64,000 nucleotides of DNA from CBDDBX01 sp965225955 (lineage in GTDB: Bacteria; Acidobacteriota; Aminicenantia; UBA2199), in assembly GCA_965225955.1 (NCBI GenBank), contig CBDDBX010000018.1:93663-157662 (forward strand), in the 5' to 3' direction. A program made the translations under genes and the position numbers. This document shows, one piece after another, positions 25,181 to 33,046 of the stretch (position 1 is the stretch's first letter; the number at the start of each line of letters is the position of its first letter). The notes under the pieces are model-generated. The model made no database searches and had not been told where the DNA came from. It saw only the letters and a list, made by a program, of their open reading frames with translations.

Positions 25181-25725
25181 TTCAGACACCTCTCCATATT
25201 TTCTCTCAGCCTCTTCTTAGCATAATAGAGTCCCGACATAACAGTTCCAAGAGGCTTCTCTATAATTTCTGCAATCTCTTTATAAGAGTAGTCATGAAAA
25301 TACCTAAGAATAATTATCTCTCTGTGATCAACTGAGAGTTTCTCTATAGATTTCCATAGCTCCATTTTAACCTGATCATCCATATCTTCAGGAGAAGCTA
25401 AATGCAGATCCTCTATCGGAGTCCGGGAGAGGTTCTTATTTCCCTTTATCCAGTCAAGGCACCGATTCTTCAGAATTCTGTAAAACCATGGGAAAAAAGG
25501 GCTGCCGGACTTAAACTTATCAATATATTTATATGCTTTTATAAAAGCATCCTGAGATACATCCAGTGCATCTTCCTCTGACTTTACAAAACCAAGAGCT
25601 ATATAATAAGCTTTTCGCATATAGGACCTCACAATGAAAGAGTAAGCTTCCCTGTTGCCCTGTTTCACTGCCTCAAGACATTCTGCCTCAAGGCGTCTCA
25701 ACTCGTCATTATTTGTCTCTTTCAT
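25177..25725 (-). CDS. ECF-type RNA polymerase sigma factor
   Basis: A 182-aa group IV sigma factor. Region 2 (SEEDALDVSQDAFIKAYKYIDKF and FFPWFYRILKNRCLDWIK) and region 4 (LSVDHREIIILRYFHDYSYKEIAEI, GTVMSGLYYAKKRLRE) are both complete and separated by a short linker. The ATG at 25725 is used rather than the TTG at 25731. It is first in the sigma/anti-sigma/YbjQ operon, each junction overlapping by four bases. Such sigma factors usually activate their own operon and envelope genes. Confidence 0.92.
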   Translation of the reverse strand: MKETNNDELRRLEAECLEAVKQGNREAYSFIVRSYMRKAYYIALGFVKSEEDALDVSQDAFIKAYKYIDKFKSGSPFFPWFYRILKNRCLDWIKGNKNLSRTPIEDLHLASPEDMDDQVKMELWKSIEKLSVDHREIIILRYFHDYSYKEIAEIIEKPLGTVMSGLYYAKKRLRENMERCLK

Positions 25726-25780
25726 AATCAACTCTACTCTCCGTCTGAAAGATTAATTCAAAAGAAAAAAATACAGTAAC

Positions 25781-25809
25781 ATTTAACTTCACCACCTGTA
25801 AAATGTCAA
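25781..25809 (-). promoter_or_regulatory. Candidate housekeeping promoter of the ECF operon
   Basis: On the minus strand, TTGACA (complement of 25804-25809) is followed after 17 bases by TTAAAT (complement of 25781-25786). It would start a transcript about 50 bases before the sigma-factor ATG. Confidence 0.45.
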
Positions 25810-25889
25810 CAGCTCAGATATAGCTGACTATCTGCTAAACCTGACTCTGATATACAATGATGACAAACCCTTCGTGATTAAAGGAACAA

Positions 25890-27620
25890 TCAGGAGACTG
25901 CTTCCCTGAACCTTCGTCTGAATAACCTTTTCAGTACCCCGGCTTTTCCATTAAGTGAGACTTCAGAGACTCCTATCCCCAGTACCCTTTTGTCTTCAGG
26001 ATTTACTTCTGAAGGATAGTACGGTTTATCAATTGTCAATTCTATTTCAAGCAGAATATCCTTTATACATGGCAACTCAATATTATACTCCTGCCACCCT
26101 GCTTTGGGAATAAACTCTGCCACTTTGCTACCATTAACAACAACAGAAACAGTGCGTTTTTCTTCAAGTCCGGGAAAAGTAGCAGATAATTTTAGTGAAG
26201 GCTTCATACTATTTCTGAGAAAAAAAGAACACGACTTTTCTGACCAGCGAAACCATCTGTCTCCATCTTTTTCCAGATTGTTCCAGCCGGTTCCTATCTG
26301 AGACTCTTCAACTCCGATTCTAATATAATCCAGAGGTATATCTTTTTCAGGAAGTCGTTTACCCATTGCCAGCATTTTAAAACGCTTATGATAATAACTG
26401 ATCCGGTTAGGCGCAATTCCCGGCTGATCCAGTACAGACTGGCAATTTGTTCCGGCAACGGTAACTACATTACGATCTGAAATCCACCCATTGTTACGAC
26501 AAACCTCATAAGCATCTGTTCCGGGGAATGGATAAAATGTCCAGCACTGCATATCATCAGCTTTTATCTTCTGATTCAGCGCGATAGTCTCTTTTATGCT
26601 CTCTTCAGTTTCAAAAGGTATTCCCACCATATTGTGTACATAAAGAAAAATTCCGGCTTTTCTCAACAGTTCTGAAGATTTAAGAAGCTGGTTATTGGAA
26701 ACATTCTTTTTCAACACATTCCTGCGCATATCCTCATTACCGGTTTCTACGGCCATATTTACCCTTATACAACCAGATTCTTTAAGATTTCTTACAATAT
26801 CTTCATCAACAAGATTGGCTCTTACATTGCAGTAGTAAGGTAGCCCGATCTCTTTTTTATACTTCTCAGCAAATTCAATAAACCAGCTCTTTTTAAGAAT
26901 GAAAGTATCATCAAAGAACTCAATTTTTTCTATTTGGGGAAATTGTTCCAGTAATTTTTTTATATTGCTTATCACCTTATCTACAGACATAAATCTTATA
27001 TAGTTTTTAAGGCCGTATGCTTTAATCATAGAGTGATTGACGCAGTAACTACATTCATAAGGGCATCCTCTGTTTGCAAAGAACATAAGAACACCAATAT
27101 TGTCATATATCCCCATATAATCAAAAAGTTCATAATCCGGGAGAGGTAGATTATCAAGATCTTTTACAAGCTCTCTTACTCCATTTCTTTTAATTCCATT
27201 CTCAGTTTTGAACCACATTCCACAAATATCATCAGAACAGCCATGGTTCTCAAGCTTGTTAATGTATTCAAGAAAGGAGTATTCCCCTTCACCAATACAG
27301 ATTGCATCTATACCATCAGTAGCAATAACATCTTCAGGATTAAGAGTAACATGCACTCCTCCTGCAACAATCGGGCTATCAGACACCTCTTTTACCGATC
27401 TTATTAATTCAAGAGAGAGAGAAAACTGATTAGTAACAATAGAAAACCCTATTACATCAGGTTTGAATTCTCCAATTACTCTCTGTAGATTTTCTGAATC
27501 ATTCCAGTTTGTATGAAACAGCTTTGTGTCATGTCCGTCTCTTTTCAGTACCGCTGAGAGACTCCCTATACCCGAATTATATATCTTCATATCTGAAGGG
27601 TAGACAAAAAGTATACGCAT
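25890..27620 (-). CDS. B12-binding-type radical SAM protein with C-terminal beta-sandwich domain
   Basis: A 576-aa protein. Residues about 1-140 form a cobalamin-binding-like Rossmann domain without the classic DxHxxG cobalt ligand motif, as in many class B radical SAM enzymes. The radical SAM core follows, with C-X3-C-X2-C in NRGCPYECSYC (about residue 190). The last 150 residues are separate: a GWNNLEKDGDRWFRW start and a VVVNGSKVAEF / GWQEYNIELP pattern typical of a jelly-roll, carbohydrate-binding-like domain seen attached to glycan-assembly enzymes. A methyltransferase or lipid/sugar-modifying role is possible. AGGAG lies six bases before the ATG. Confidence 0.82.
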   Translation of the reverse strand: MRILFVYPSDMKIYNSGIGSLSAVLKRDGHDTKLFHTNWNDSENLQRVIGEFKPDVIGFSIVTNQFSLSLELIRSVKEVSDSPIVAGGVHVTLNPEDVIATDGIDAICIGEGEYSFLEYINKLENHGCSDDICGMWFKTENGIKRNGVRELVKDLDNLPLPDYELFDYMGIYDNIGVLMFFANRGCPYECSYCVNHSMIKAYGLKNYIRFMSVDKVISNIKKLLEQFPQIEKIEFFDDTFILKKSWFIEFAEKYKKEIGLPYYCNVRANLVDEDIVRNLKESGCIRVNMAVETGNEDMRRNVLKKNVSNNQLLKSSELLRKAGIFLYVHNMVGIPFETEESIKETIALNQKIKADDMQCWTFYPFPGTDAYEVCRNNGWISDRNVVTVAGTNCQSVLDQPGIAPNRISYYHKRFKMLAMGKRLPEKDIPLDYIRIGVEESQIGTGWNNLEKDGDRWFRWSEKSCSFFLRNSMKPSLKLSATFPGLEEKRTVSVVVNGSKVAEFIPKAGWQEYNIELPCIKDILLEIELTIDKPYYPSEVNPEDKRVLGIGVSEVSLNGKAGVLKRLFRRRFREAVS

Positions 27621-27742
27621 ATCTGCTCCTTAATCTCATTTACCATATTAGATGGAACTGTATTGTTTCTTCTTAAATATACCAAAAGCATTTTTACTGT
27701 CAAATCTGAAAACATCGATTACAACCAAATTAATTTTCAGAG

Positions 27743-27771
27743 TTGACAACGAAAAACAATTGTATTATCAT
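27743..27771 (+). promoter_or_regulatory. Promoter of the gntR-ABC operon
   Basis: A perfect TTGACA (27743-27748), a 17-base spacer and TATCAT (27766-27771, 5/6 match). Transcription would begin near 27778, leaving a leader of about 16 bases before the GTG start. Confidence 0.75.
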
Positions 27772-27783
27772 AGCAATACAATT
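27758..27783. promoter_or_regulatory. Operator inverted repeat for the GntR/YtrA-type regulator
   Basis: AATTGTATT (27758-27766) and AATACAATT (27775-27783) are perfect 9-bp complements around an 8-base spacer. The repeat spans the -10 box and the predicted transcription start, ideal for autorepression. Confidence 0.65.
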
Positions 27784-27793
27784 TGGAGGAAAT

Positions 27794-28168
27794 GTGAAAG
27801 AAAGAATTATTGATCACTCATCTCAGCTACCAACATACGTACAGATTGCACAGTGGGTCAAAAAGGAGATTATAAAAGGGAATTTTAAAGTTGAAGATAA
27901 ATTACCTCCTGTCAGGGATCTTGCAAAACTCCTCAAAGTAAATCCTAACACTATTGTTAAAGCGTATCACTTACTAGTTACAGATGAAATGGTAGAAAGT
28001 AAACCCGGTAGTGGCTATCGTGTTATCTATCAAAAACAGAAACTTGATCCTTTCAGAACCAGTCTTCTGAAATCTGAATTTCAGAATTTCATAACTCATG
28101 CTATGGAACTGGGAGCATCAAAAAATGAGATCAGAGAATTAATGAAGGAGTTTTTAAACAATGATTAA
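27794..28168 (+). CDS. GntR-family regulator, YtrA subfamily
   Basis: A 124-aa regulator with a GTG start at 27794 preceded by GGAGG; the longer frame from 27743 begins inside the promoter and is rejected. The N-terminal winged helix is complete (LPTYVQIAQWVKKEIIKGNF, DKLPPVRDLAKLLKVNPNTIVKAYHLL, SGYRV). The short C-terminal tail with no ligand domain is the mark of the YtrA subfamily, which usually controls a linked ABC exporter. It overlaps the ABC ATPase gene by eight bases. Confidence 0.88.
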   Translation: MKERIIDHSSQLPTYVQIAQWVKKEIIKGNFKVEDKLPPVRDLAKLLKVNPNTIVKAYHLLVTDEMVESKPGSGYRVIYQKQKLDPFRTSLLKSEFQNFITHAMELGASKNEIRELMKEFLNND

Positions 28169-28991
28169 CGAAACTTTACTACAAATCAGAAAGCTGACCA
28201 TTACCCATAAGAAAAAGAATATTCTGAATAAAATAGACCTGGATATAACAAAAGGAGAAATAATCCTTCTTGCCGGAAAGAACGGATCCGGCAAGAGCAC
28301 TCTTCTTAAAACAATTGCCGGAGTTTCTGTTCAGGATACAGGATCAATTACATTCAACACAGATAGCAGGAAAAATAGTATTGGATTTCTTTCAGATAAC
28401 TGTTCAATGTACTCAGATTTCTCTATTAAAGAGATGATTAAACTTCACTGCAGAATTCATGATATCAGAGACTTCAACTGTCATATTCTGGACAGATTCC
28501 TCCCGGACAGAAGCAAAAAAATCAAATCCCTGTCAACAGGAATGAAAGCAATACTACTACTATCTCTTATTATTGCTCAGAAACCTTCTATGATACTAAT
28601 TGACGAAATTCTTCAGCACATTGATCCCTATGTAAGAGACACAATTCTAAATCAACTCCTCGATATGGCGGTGGAACACAACACAACAATTATAGTAGTC
28701 AACCATTTCACTGGAGATATAGAGAGAATACCAGACAGAATCATATTAATGGAGGAAGGGAAAATCCCTCTGGACTCAACACCAGACAATCTATTGGAAA
28801 AATGCAGAAAAATTGTTTCCAGAGACAAAATTGTTGTTAAAGATCTTCCAATTATTCACTGCAAAGAGGACGGCCATTTCAAAGAATACTACCTATACCC
28901 TGTTGAAGAATCTTTTCAACATCAGAACATGGAAAAAGCGACTCTTTCAGAAATTATTTCAGCCCTTATCGGAGGTTACTATGTTAATTAA
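28161..28991 (+). CDS. ABC transporter ATP-binding protein
   Basis: A 276-aa ATPase subunit. Walker A is GKNGSGKST (residues 39-47), the signature is the degenerate LSTGMKA, and Walker B is MILIDEIL with the catalytic glutamate; a D-loop (HIDP) and switch histidine (VNH) follow. The C-terminal 60 residues are an extra regulatory part. It is coupled to the regulator before it and to the permease after it (11-base overlap). Likely energises an export or antibiotic-response system as in ytr-type operons; the substrate is unknown. Confidence 0.9.
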   Translation: MINETLLQIRKLTITHKKKNILNKIDLDITKGEIILLAGKNGSGKSTLLKTIAGVSVQDTGSITFNTDSRKNSIGFLSDNCSMYSDFSIKEMIKLHCRIHDIRDFNCHILDRFLPDRSKKIKSLSTGMKAILLLSLIIAQKPSMILIDEILQHIDPYVRDTILNQLLDMAVEHNTTIIVVNHFTGDIERIPDRIILMEEGKIPLDSTPDNLLEKCRKIVSRDKIVVKDLPIIHCKEDGHFKEYYLYPVEESFQHQNMEKATLSEIISALIGGYYVN

Positions 28992-30759
28992 GGAACTCAA
29001 ATCAGCCACAAAAAAGCTACTAACATTAACAGCTCTTATATCAATCACATTAATATTCATAAATAGGTATAACCTGGCTAATGTCAGCCTTGACCTTACC
29101 CCTACTCTTATTCTTGGAATACTCAAAATAATAGTAACCATAAGCGCCATAGCAATGGGGTTAACTCTATTCAGCGAAGAATATAGTCAGAATGCAGAAA
29201 ATTACCTTTTCTCAAATCAGACATCACGTATGCTAATATTAAGAAATAAAATTACTGCAATCATTATACTAATAGGGTCATCACTAATCTTAATATCATT
29301 AACAGAGAACATCTGGTTTCCCCCAGGAACTGAAAAATTAACAGTTAATACAATTCTTCCGTCATCAATGTTTCTGTTTCTGATTATGTGCATATTTTTC
29401 ACAATCCCTTTCTCTTATTTCAGAAACACTGCAATAAAAACTATTGGATTTGCAGCATTTCTGGCTATATTAACTCCATCACTCCAGATACTTGGTAACT
29501 TTGTAATATCTATTAAATATTCAGCATTCTCTGCATCAAAAAGCTTTTTCTTATCTCTACTAGGAGACCACCCTGTTTCATTAGTAATAATACTCCTTAT
29601 ACTTTCCGGCATGCTCTACTACCCATTTATATCCGGCTTCAGACGCTCCGGCGGAATATCCGGCAGATACAGCTATTTTTTCTTTAAGAATCTTGCAAAA
29701 ACTCTACCAGTTGCAGTAGTTGCAATTTCAGTAACAATATACGTATCCTTTATCAGCAGCATAAGTCCCAGTTATTTTTACTACCTGCTCAGGAATGGAA
29801 ATCTTGTTACAACCAGTTACTACTCACAACCGGAAATAGATGGCAAAAAAATAGATATTCCTGGTACTACAATTTCTGTAACAGGTGAAAATACCCCTTA
29901 TTTTCTACAAATCAAAGATACATTCTCCCCAAATATTTTCAGCTACAACCCTTCATCTATGAAAATAAATAAACTATACAGCAGCAATAAGAGAATGCTC
30001 TCTTTCCACCTGAAACATTTCCAGCACTACATTATGCTTTTCACTGAAGAAGAAAATGACGCAATAGTTCTTAAAATAATTGATACAAAACTGGGAAAGG
30101 TTAATACCTGGCCTGTTAAGACAGGTAATAAAAAACCACAATCAATAAACATTATCAAAACAAACAGAATCGGAACTGATACCATCGACATGATAATATC
30201 TGTCATGTATCCTTCAAACTTCAGGAAACACATCTTTCACCTGAAAGACAGAAAACCTTTGGTTCCTCTCGGTGAATCTATAAAATACCCAAGGGTCTGC
30301 AATAATTACCTTATCACCTTTACGCACAAAAGCATCTCTTTCAAAGATTTATCCACTCCTTCAGCGCCATCCAGAACTATAGAGGGTAATTTTGAACCTG
30401 GCCAGAACTATATGAGAGGTAACTATCCTGTAATAAATAACAGTAACAACATCTACTGCCTGAGGGACAAAAAGCATCTTGTAACAATCGCCCCCATAAC
30501 CGGAGAGACCAAAACAATCTACTCCTCCCATAAACCCGGCATATACCTGACTCTATATTCAGCTCCGAATAACAGATTTATACTAATCACTTCAGTTTCA
30601 GGTAATAATGAACAGAAAATACATAAAGTATCTGGCAATAAGGTTCAGCTTATAAAGCACTTAAAAGAACAGGCTATTATAAGAGTTATGACAAACGGGA
30701 TTATTATAAGGCAGTCTGATAAAATTTCTACAGAAACATGGGAAACTCTGAACATGTAA
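28981..30759 (+). CDS. ABC permease with large C-terminal extracytoplasmic domain
   Basis: A 592-aa membrane subunit. The start at 28981 has GGAGG five bases upstream; a longer frame from 28813 runs inside the ATPase gene. The first 270 residues hold six or seven transmembrane helices of the ABC-2/YtrC type, the last at about 235-257. The remaining 320 residues have no hydrophobic segment and show repeated short beta-strand patterns (for example PRVCNNYLITFTHKSISFKDL, NIYCLRDKKHLVTIAPITGETKTIY), suggesting a beta-propeller outside the membrane. A fusion of this size is not usual in the family. Confidence 0.78.
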   Translation: MLIKELKSATKKLLTLTALISITLIFINRYNLANVSLDLTPTLILGILKIIVTISAIAMGLTLFSEEYSQNAENYLFSNQTSRMLILRNKITAIIILIGSSLILISLTENIWFPPGTEKLTVNTILPSSMFLFLIMCIFFTIPFSYFRNTAIKTIGFAAFLAILTPSLQILGNFVISIKYSAFSASKSFFLSLLGDHPVSLVIILLILSGMLYYPFISGFRRSGGISGRYSYFFFKNLAKTLPVAVVAISVTIYVSFISSISPSYFYYLLRNGNLVTTSYYSQPEIDGKKIDIPGTTISVTGENTPYFLQIKDTFSPNIFSYNPSSMKINKLYSSNKRMLSFHLKHFQHYIMLFTEEENDAIVLKIIDTKLGKVNTWPVKTGNKKPQSINIIKTNRIGTDTIDMIISVMYPSNFRKHIFHLKDRKPLVPLGESIKYPRVCNNYLITFTHKSISFKDLSTPSAPSRTIEGNFEPGQNYMRGNYPVINNSNNIYCLRDKKHLVTIAPITGETKTIYSSHKPGIYLTLYSAPNNRFILITSVSGNNEQKIHKVSGNKVQLIKHLKEQAIIRVMTNGIIIRQSDKISTETWETLNM

Positions 30760-30952
30760 ACAGAAAACTCATACTGAATAACCCGTAATTGTTAATATAG
30801 AAACCGGATTACCTGTATTCTGAACAACTATCATTCTGGAATTTTCCCTGGAAATTAAACAGAAAAGTGGTATTCTGTCAACAGCTTTTTTTTGAAACAT
30901 TGACTAGTTATCAAACAGACGGATTTCTCTCTAATATATCAGTTAGAGGTAT

Positions 30953-31342
30953 TTAATGCTTCTCCCTGATATTCATACCGTATCTCTTAATTTTATTGTA
31001 GAGAGTAAGCCTTGATATTCCAAGTAACTCAGAAGCCTTTTTAACGTTATTACCTGTTGCAAAGAGGGCCTGGGAGATATGTTCTCTTTCTACATCATCC
31101 AGGGAAGCAATCTGTCTGGTTTGAGCTTTAACTCCCCAGATACGAATCTCTCCGATATCCAGAAAATTGCATATTTTAACCAGTGATTTCAGCGGCAGAG
31201 CCTGCTTTTGCCTCATAAACAGGCTGATTGAGGATTCAAGAATTCCGGTTCCCCGAGCTACAATCTTCTGGTTAATACCTAACTCAACGATTCTTCTTTT
31301 AATCTCAGCCGCAAGCTGAACTTCTGTCTCTGTAAGTGCCAT
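30953..31342 (-). CDS. Small XRE-like / Fis-type double HTH regulator
   Basis: A 129-aa protein. Residues about 8-70 form a Cro/XRE-like helix-turn-helix (ELGINQKIVARGTGILESSISLFMRQKQALPLKSLVKI). Residues about 84-126 form a Fis-type HTH_8 (PF02954), VEREHISQALFATGNNVKKASELLGISRLTLYNKIKRYG, normally found at the end of NtrC-type activators. There is no AAA+ or receiver domain, so it cannot activate sigma-54. It stands alone and its targets are unknown. Confidence 0.75.
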   Translation of the reverse strand: MALTETEVQLAAEIKRRIVELGINQKIVARGTGILESSISLFMRQKQALPLKSLVKICNFLDIGEIRIWGVKAQTRQIASLDDVEREHISQALFATGNNVKKASELLGISRLTLYNKIKRYGMNIREKH

Positions 31343-31606
31343 AGTATTAAATTATCATTATAATTCTGTTTTAACAACTTTATTGTTCATTTTATATCAA
31401 AAAATTTTTTTCACTTTAAAAGACCTTTCTGAAAGACAACTTTTTTCTGTAACAGGCAGTCCACAAAAGCTCTTTGCACTCTTTTCTGTCAAGTTTAAAA
31501 ACACTGAAACCTCTCTTACATCTTCCTGCCTTTTTATTAAGAACAGATGGAGTTTTTTTGAAAAAGAGCTACTATGTATTTTTTGAAAATTCTTAGGAGA
31601 TTTAAA
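31343..31606. other. Intergenic region without a supported gene
   Basis: This 264-base gap separates the divergent XRE-Fis regulator and the barrel candidate. A plus-strand frame at 31383-31586 has no ribosome site and a composition unlike the neighbours, so it is not called. Confidence 0.6.
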
Positions 31607-32284
31607 ATGAAAAAGAGTTTTTTCTTAATGCTTTTCACCATATTATCAATATGCTGCACACTTAATGCTCAATCCCCTTATCAATATAATAAAGGCACCT
31701 GGATTATATTATCAGATCTTAACCTGACTCTTGGATCAGATCATAAAAATACAGGCATTCTTATAGAAACCGGAACAAAACTCAACAGCACAGCAGATCT
31801 CGGTATTATTGCCGGCTACAATAGAAACTCTACAGATAGCGGTAACTATGAGTTTGTTACTGCAATAACAACTCTGGGAATCAGAGCAGGGAAACTCATA
31901 AAGCTCTCTTTTGGGAAACTCAGATCACGAGTGGATTTTGCGGCTTATGCCTCTATCTTCAGACCAGACAACAGTGTAAGATTTGCTACAAATCAGATCA
32001 CTGTTGGTAATAATGGGTATACCTTTTTAAATTTCAAGTTGAAATACTTTGTCTTTCAACCAATAAAAACAGGCTCCCGACTAAAAATTTTCCCTGGTAT
32101 AGGAGTTGAAACAAGATATAGTTCTTCATCAGATAAAGAGGTTAACAACAGAAAAGAATTTAACATGCGGTTGTTCATGAAAGTCCCTTTTATATTCAAA
32201 CTTAGCAGAAAATTATCTGTTATAGCCGAGCCATCCTTTTATACAGGAAACTCAGTTTATCTGAAAACCGGTATATCATTCTGA
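31607..32284 (+). CDS. Probable outer-membrane beta-barrel protein
   Basis: A 225-aa exported protein. The start at 31607 is chosen because TAGGAGA lies nine bases upstream and it begins a signal peptide (MKKSFFLMLFTILSICCTLNAQ). The mature part is made of alternating amphipathic strands (GIRAGKLIKLSFGKLRSRVDFAAYA, FLNFKLKYFVFQPI, FNMRLFMKVPFIFKLSRKL) and ends in a phenylalanine, as many outer-membrane barrels do. The size suits an 8- to 10-stranded barrel. No specific family is recognised. Confidence 0.65.
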   Translation: MKKSFFLMLFTILSICCTLNAQSPYQYNKGTWIILSDLNLTLGSDHKNTGILIETGTKLNSTADLGIIAGYNRNSTDSGNYEFVTAITTLGIRAGKLIKLSFGKLRSRVDFAAYASIFRPDNSVRFATNQITVGNNGYTFLNFKLKYFVFQPIKTGSRLKIFPGIGVETRYSSSSDKEVNNRKEFNMRLFMKVPFIFKLSRKLSVIAEPSFYTGNSVYLKTGISF

Positions 32285-32356
32285 TAAAGTACTGACTTAA
32301 AAGGCTTCAGATAAAACTACAGAATGGCGTAATTCCTTTATTTATAAATGTGATTC

Positions 32357-32365
32357 TGATATAAT
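32357..32365 (+). promoter_or_regulatory. Extended -10 promoter of talC
   Basis: TGATATAAT is a perfect extended -10 element (TGnTATAAT) 27 bases before the talC ATG; no -35 box is needed or visible. Confidence 0.55.
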
Positions 32366-32392
32366 TTTGTTCCGGACATTGGAGGAATAATT

Positions 32393-33037
32393 ATGAAAAT
32401 ATTTATGGATACAGCCAATATTGATGATTTAAAAAGAGCTATGGAATACGGAGTTGTGGATGGAGTTACAACAAATCCTTCTCTTATCGCTAAAGAGGGC
32501 AAAGAGTTTCTTCCTCTCGTTAAAGAGATTATCTCTATAGTTCCCGGCCCGGTTTCTGTTGAAGTAACAGCAACTGATCCGGCTGGAATGATCAAAGAGG
32601 CAGAAGAGTACGCAGCAATTTCAGAAAATGTTGTTATAAAAGTACCAATCAATCTTGAAGGTCTTAAAGTTGTAAAAACCCTTTCAGAAAAAGGTATCAA
32701 AACAAACGTAACACTGGTATTCTCAGCATCACAGGCTCTTCTTGCAGCTAAGGCTGGGGCAACATATGTATCACCTTTTATAGGTAGAATAGATGATATC
32801 TCATCAGATGGTATGAATCTCATCGAAGAGATTATTCAGGTTTTCGACAACTACTCAATTGAAACAGAAATTATCGCAGCATCAGTAAGACACCCGCTCC
32901 ACTTTATTCAGGCAGCACAGTGTGGTGCAGATATCGCAACTATCCCATTCTCAACAATGGAAAAGCTGCTTAAACACCCTCTCACTGATATCGGAATGCA
33001 GCAGTTTCTGAAAGATTGGGAGAAAGTTTCCAAATAG
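32393..33037 (+). CDS. Transaldolase / fructose-6-phosphate aldolase family (TalC/FSA-like)
   Basis: A 214-aa small transaldolase-fold enzyme (PF00923). MKIFMDTANIDDLKRA and TNPSLIAKEG mark the N-terminus; the Schiff-base lysine is K83 in VVIKVP. The length and sequence match the TalC/MipB group, members of which act either as transaldolase in the pentose-phosphate pathway or as fructose-6-phosphate aldolase; transaldolase activity is the more common. TTGGAGG precedes the ATG. The following tamB frame begins nine bases after its stop in the same frame, so the genes may be translationally linked. Confidence 0.9.
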   Translation: MKIFMDTANIDDLKRAMEYGVVDGVTTNPSLIAKEGKEFLPLVKEIISIVPGPVSVEVTATDPAGMIKEAEEYAAISENVVIKVPINLEGLKVVKTLSEKGIKTNVTLVFSASQALLAAKAGATYVSPFIGRIDDISSDGMNLIEEIIQVFDNYSIETEIIAASVRHPLHFIQAAQCGADIATIPFSTMEKLLKHPLTDIGMQQFLKDWEKVSK

Positions 33038-33046
33038 TAAAACTAC

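Noticed and set aside
31383..31586. Plus-strand reading frame of 67 codons before the barrel candidate
   Set aside because: No ribosome site, phenylalanine/serine-rich composition without a signal or domain, and no operon link.
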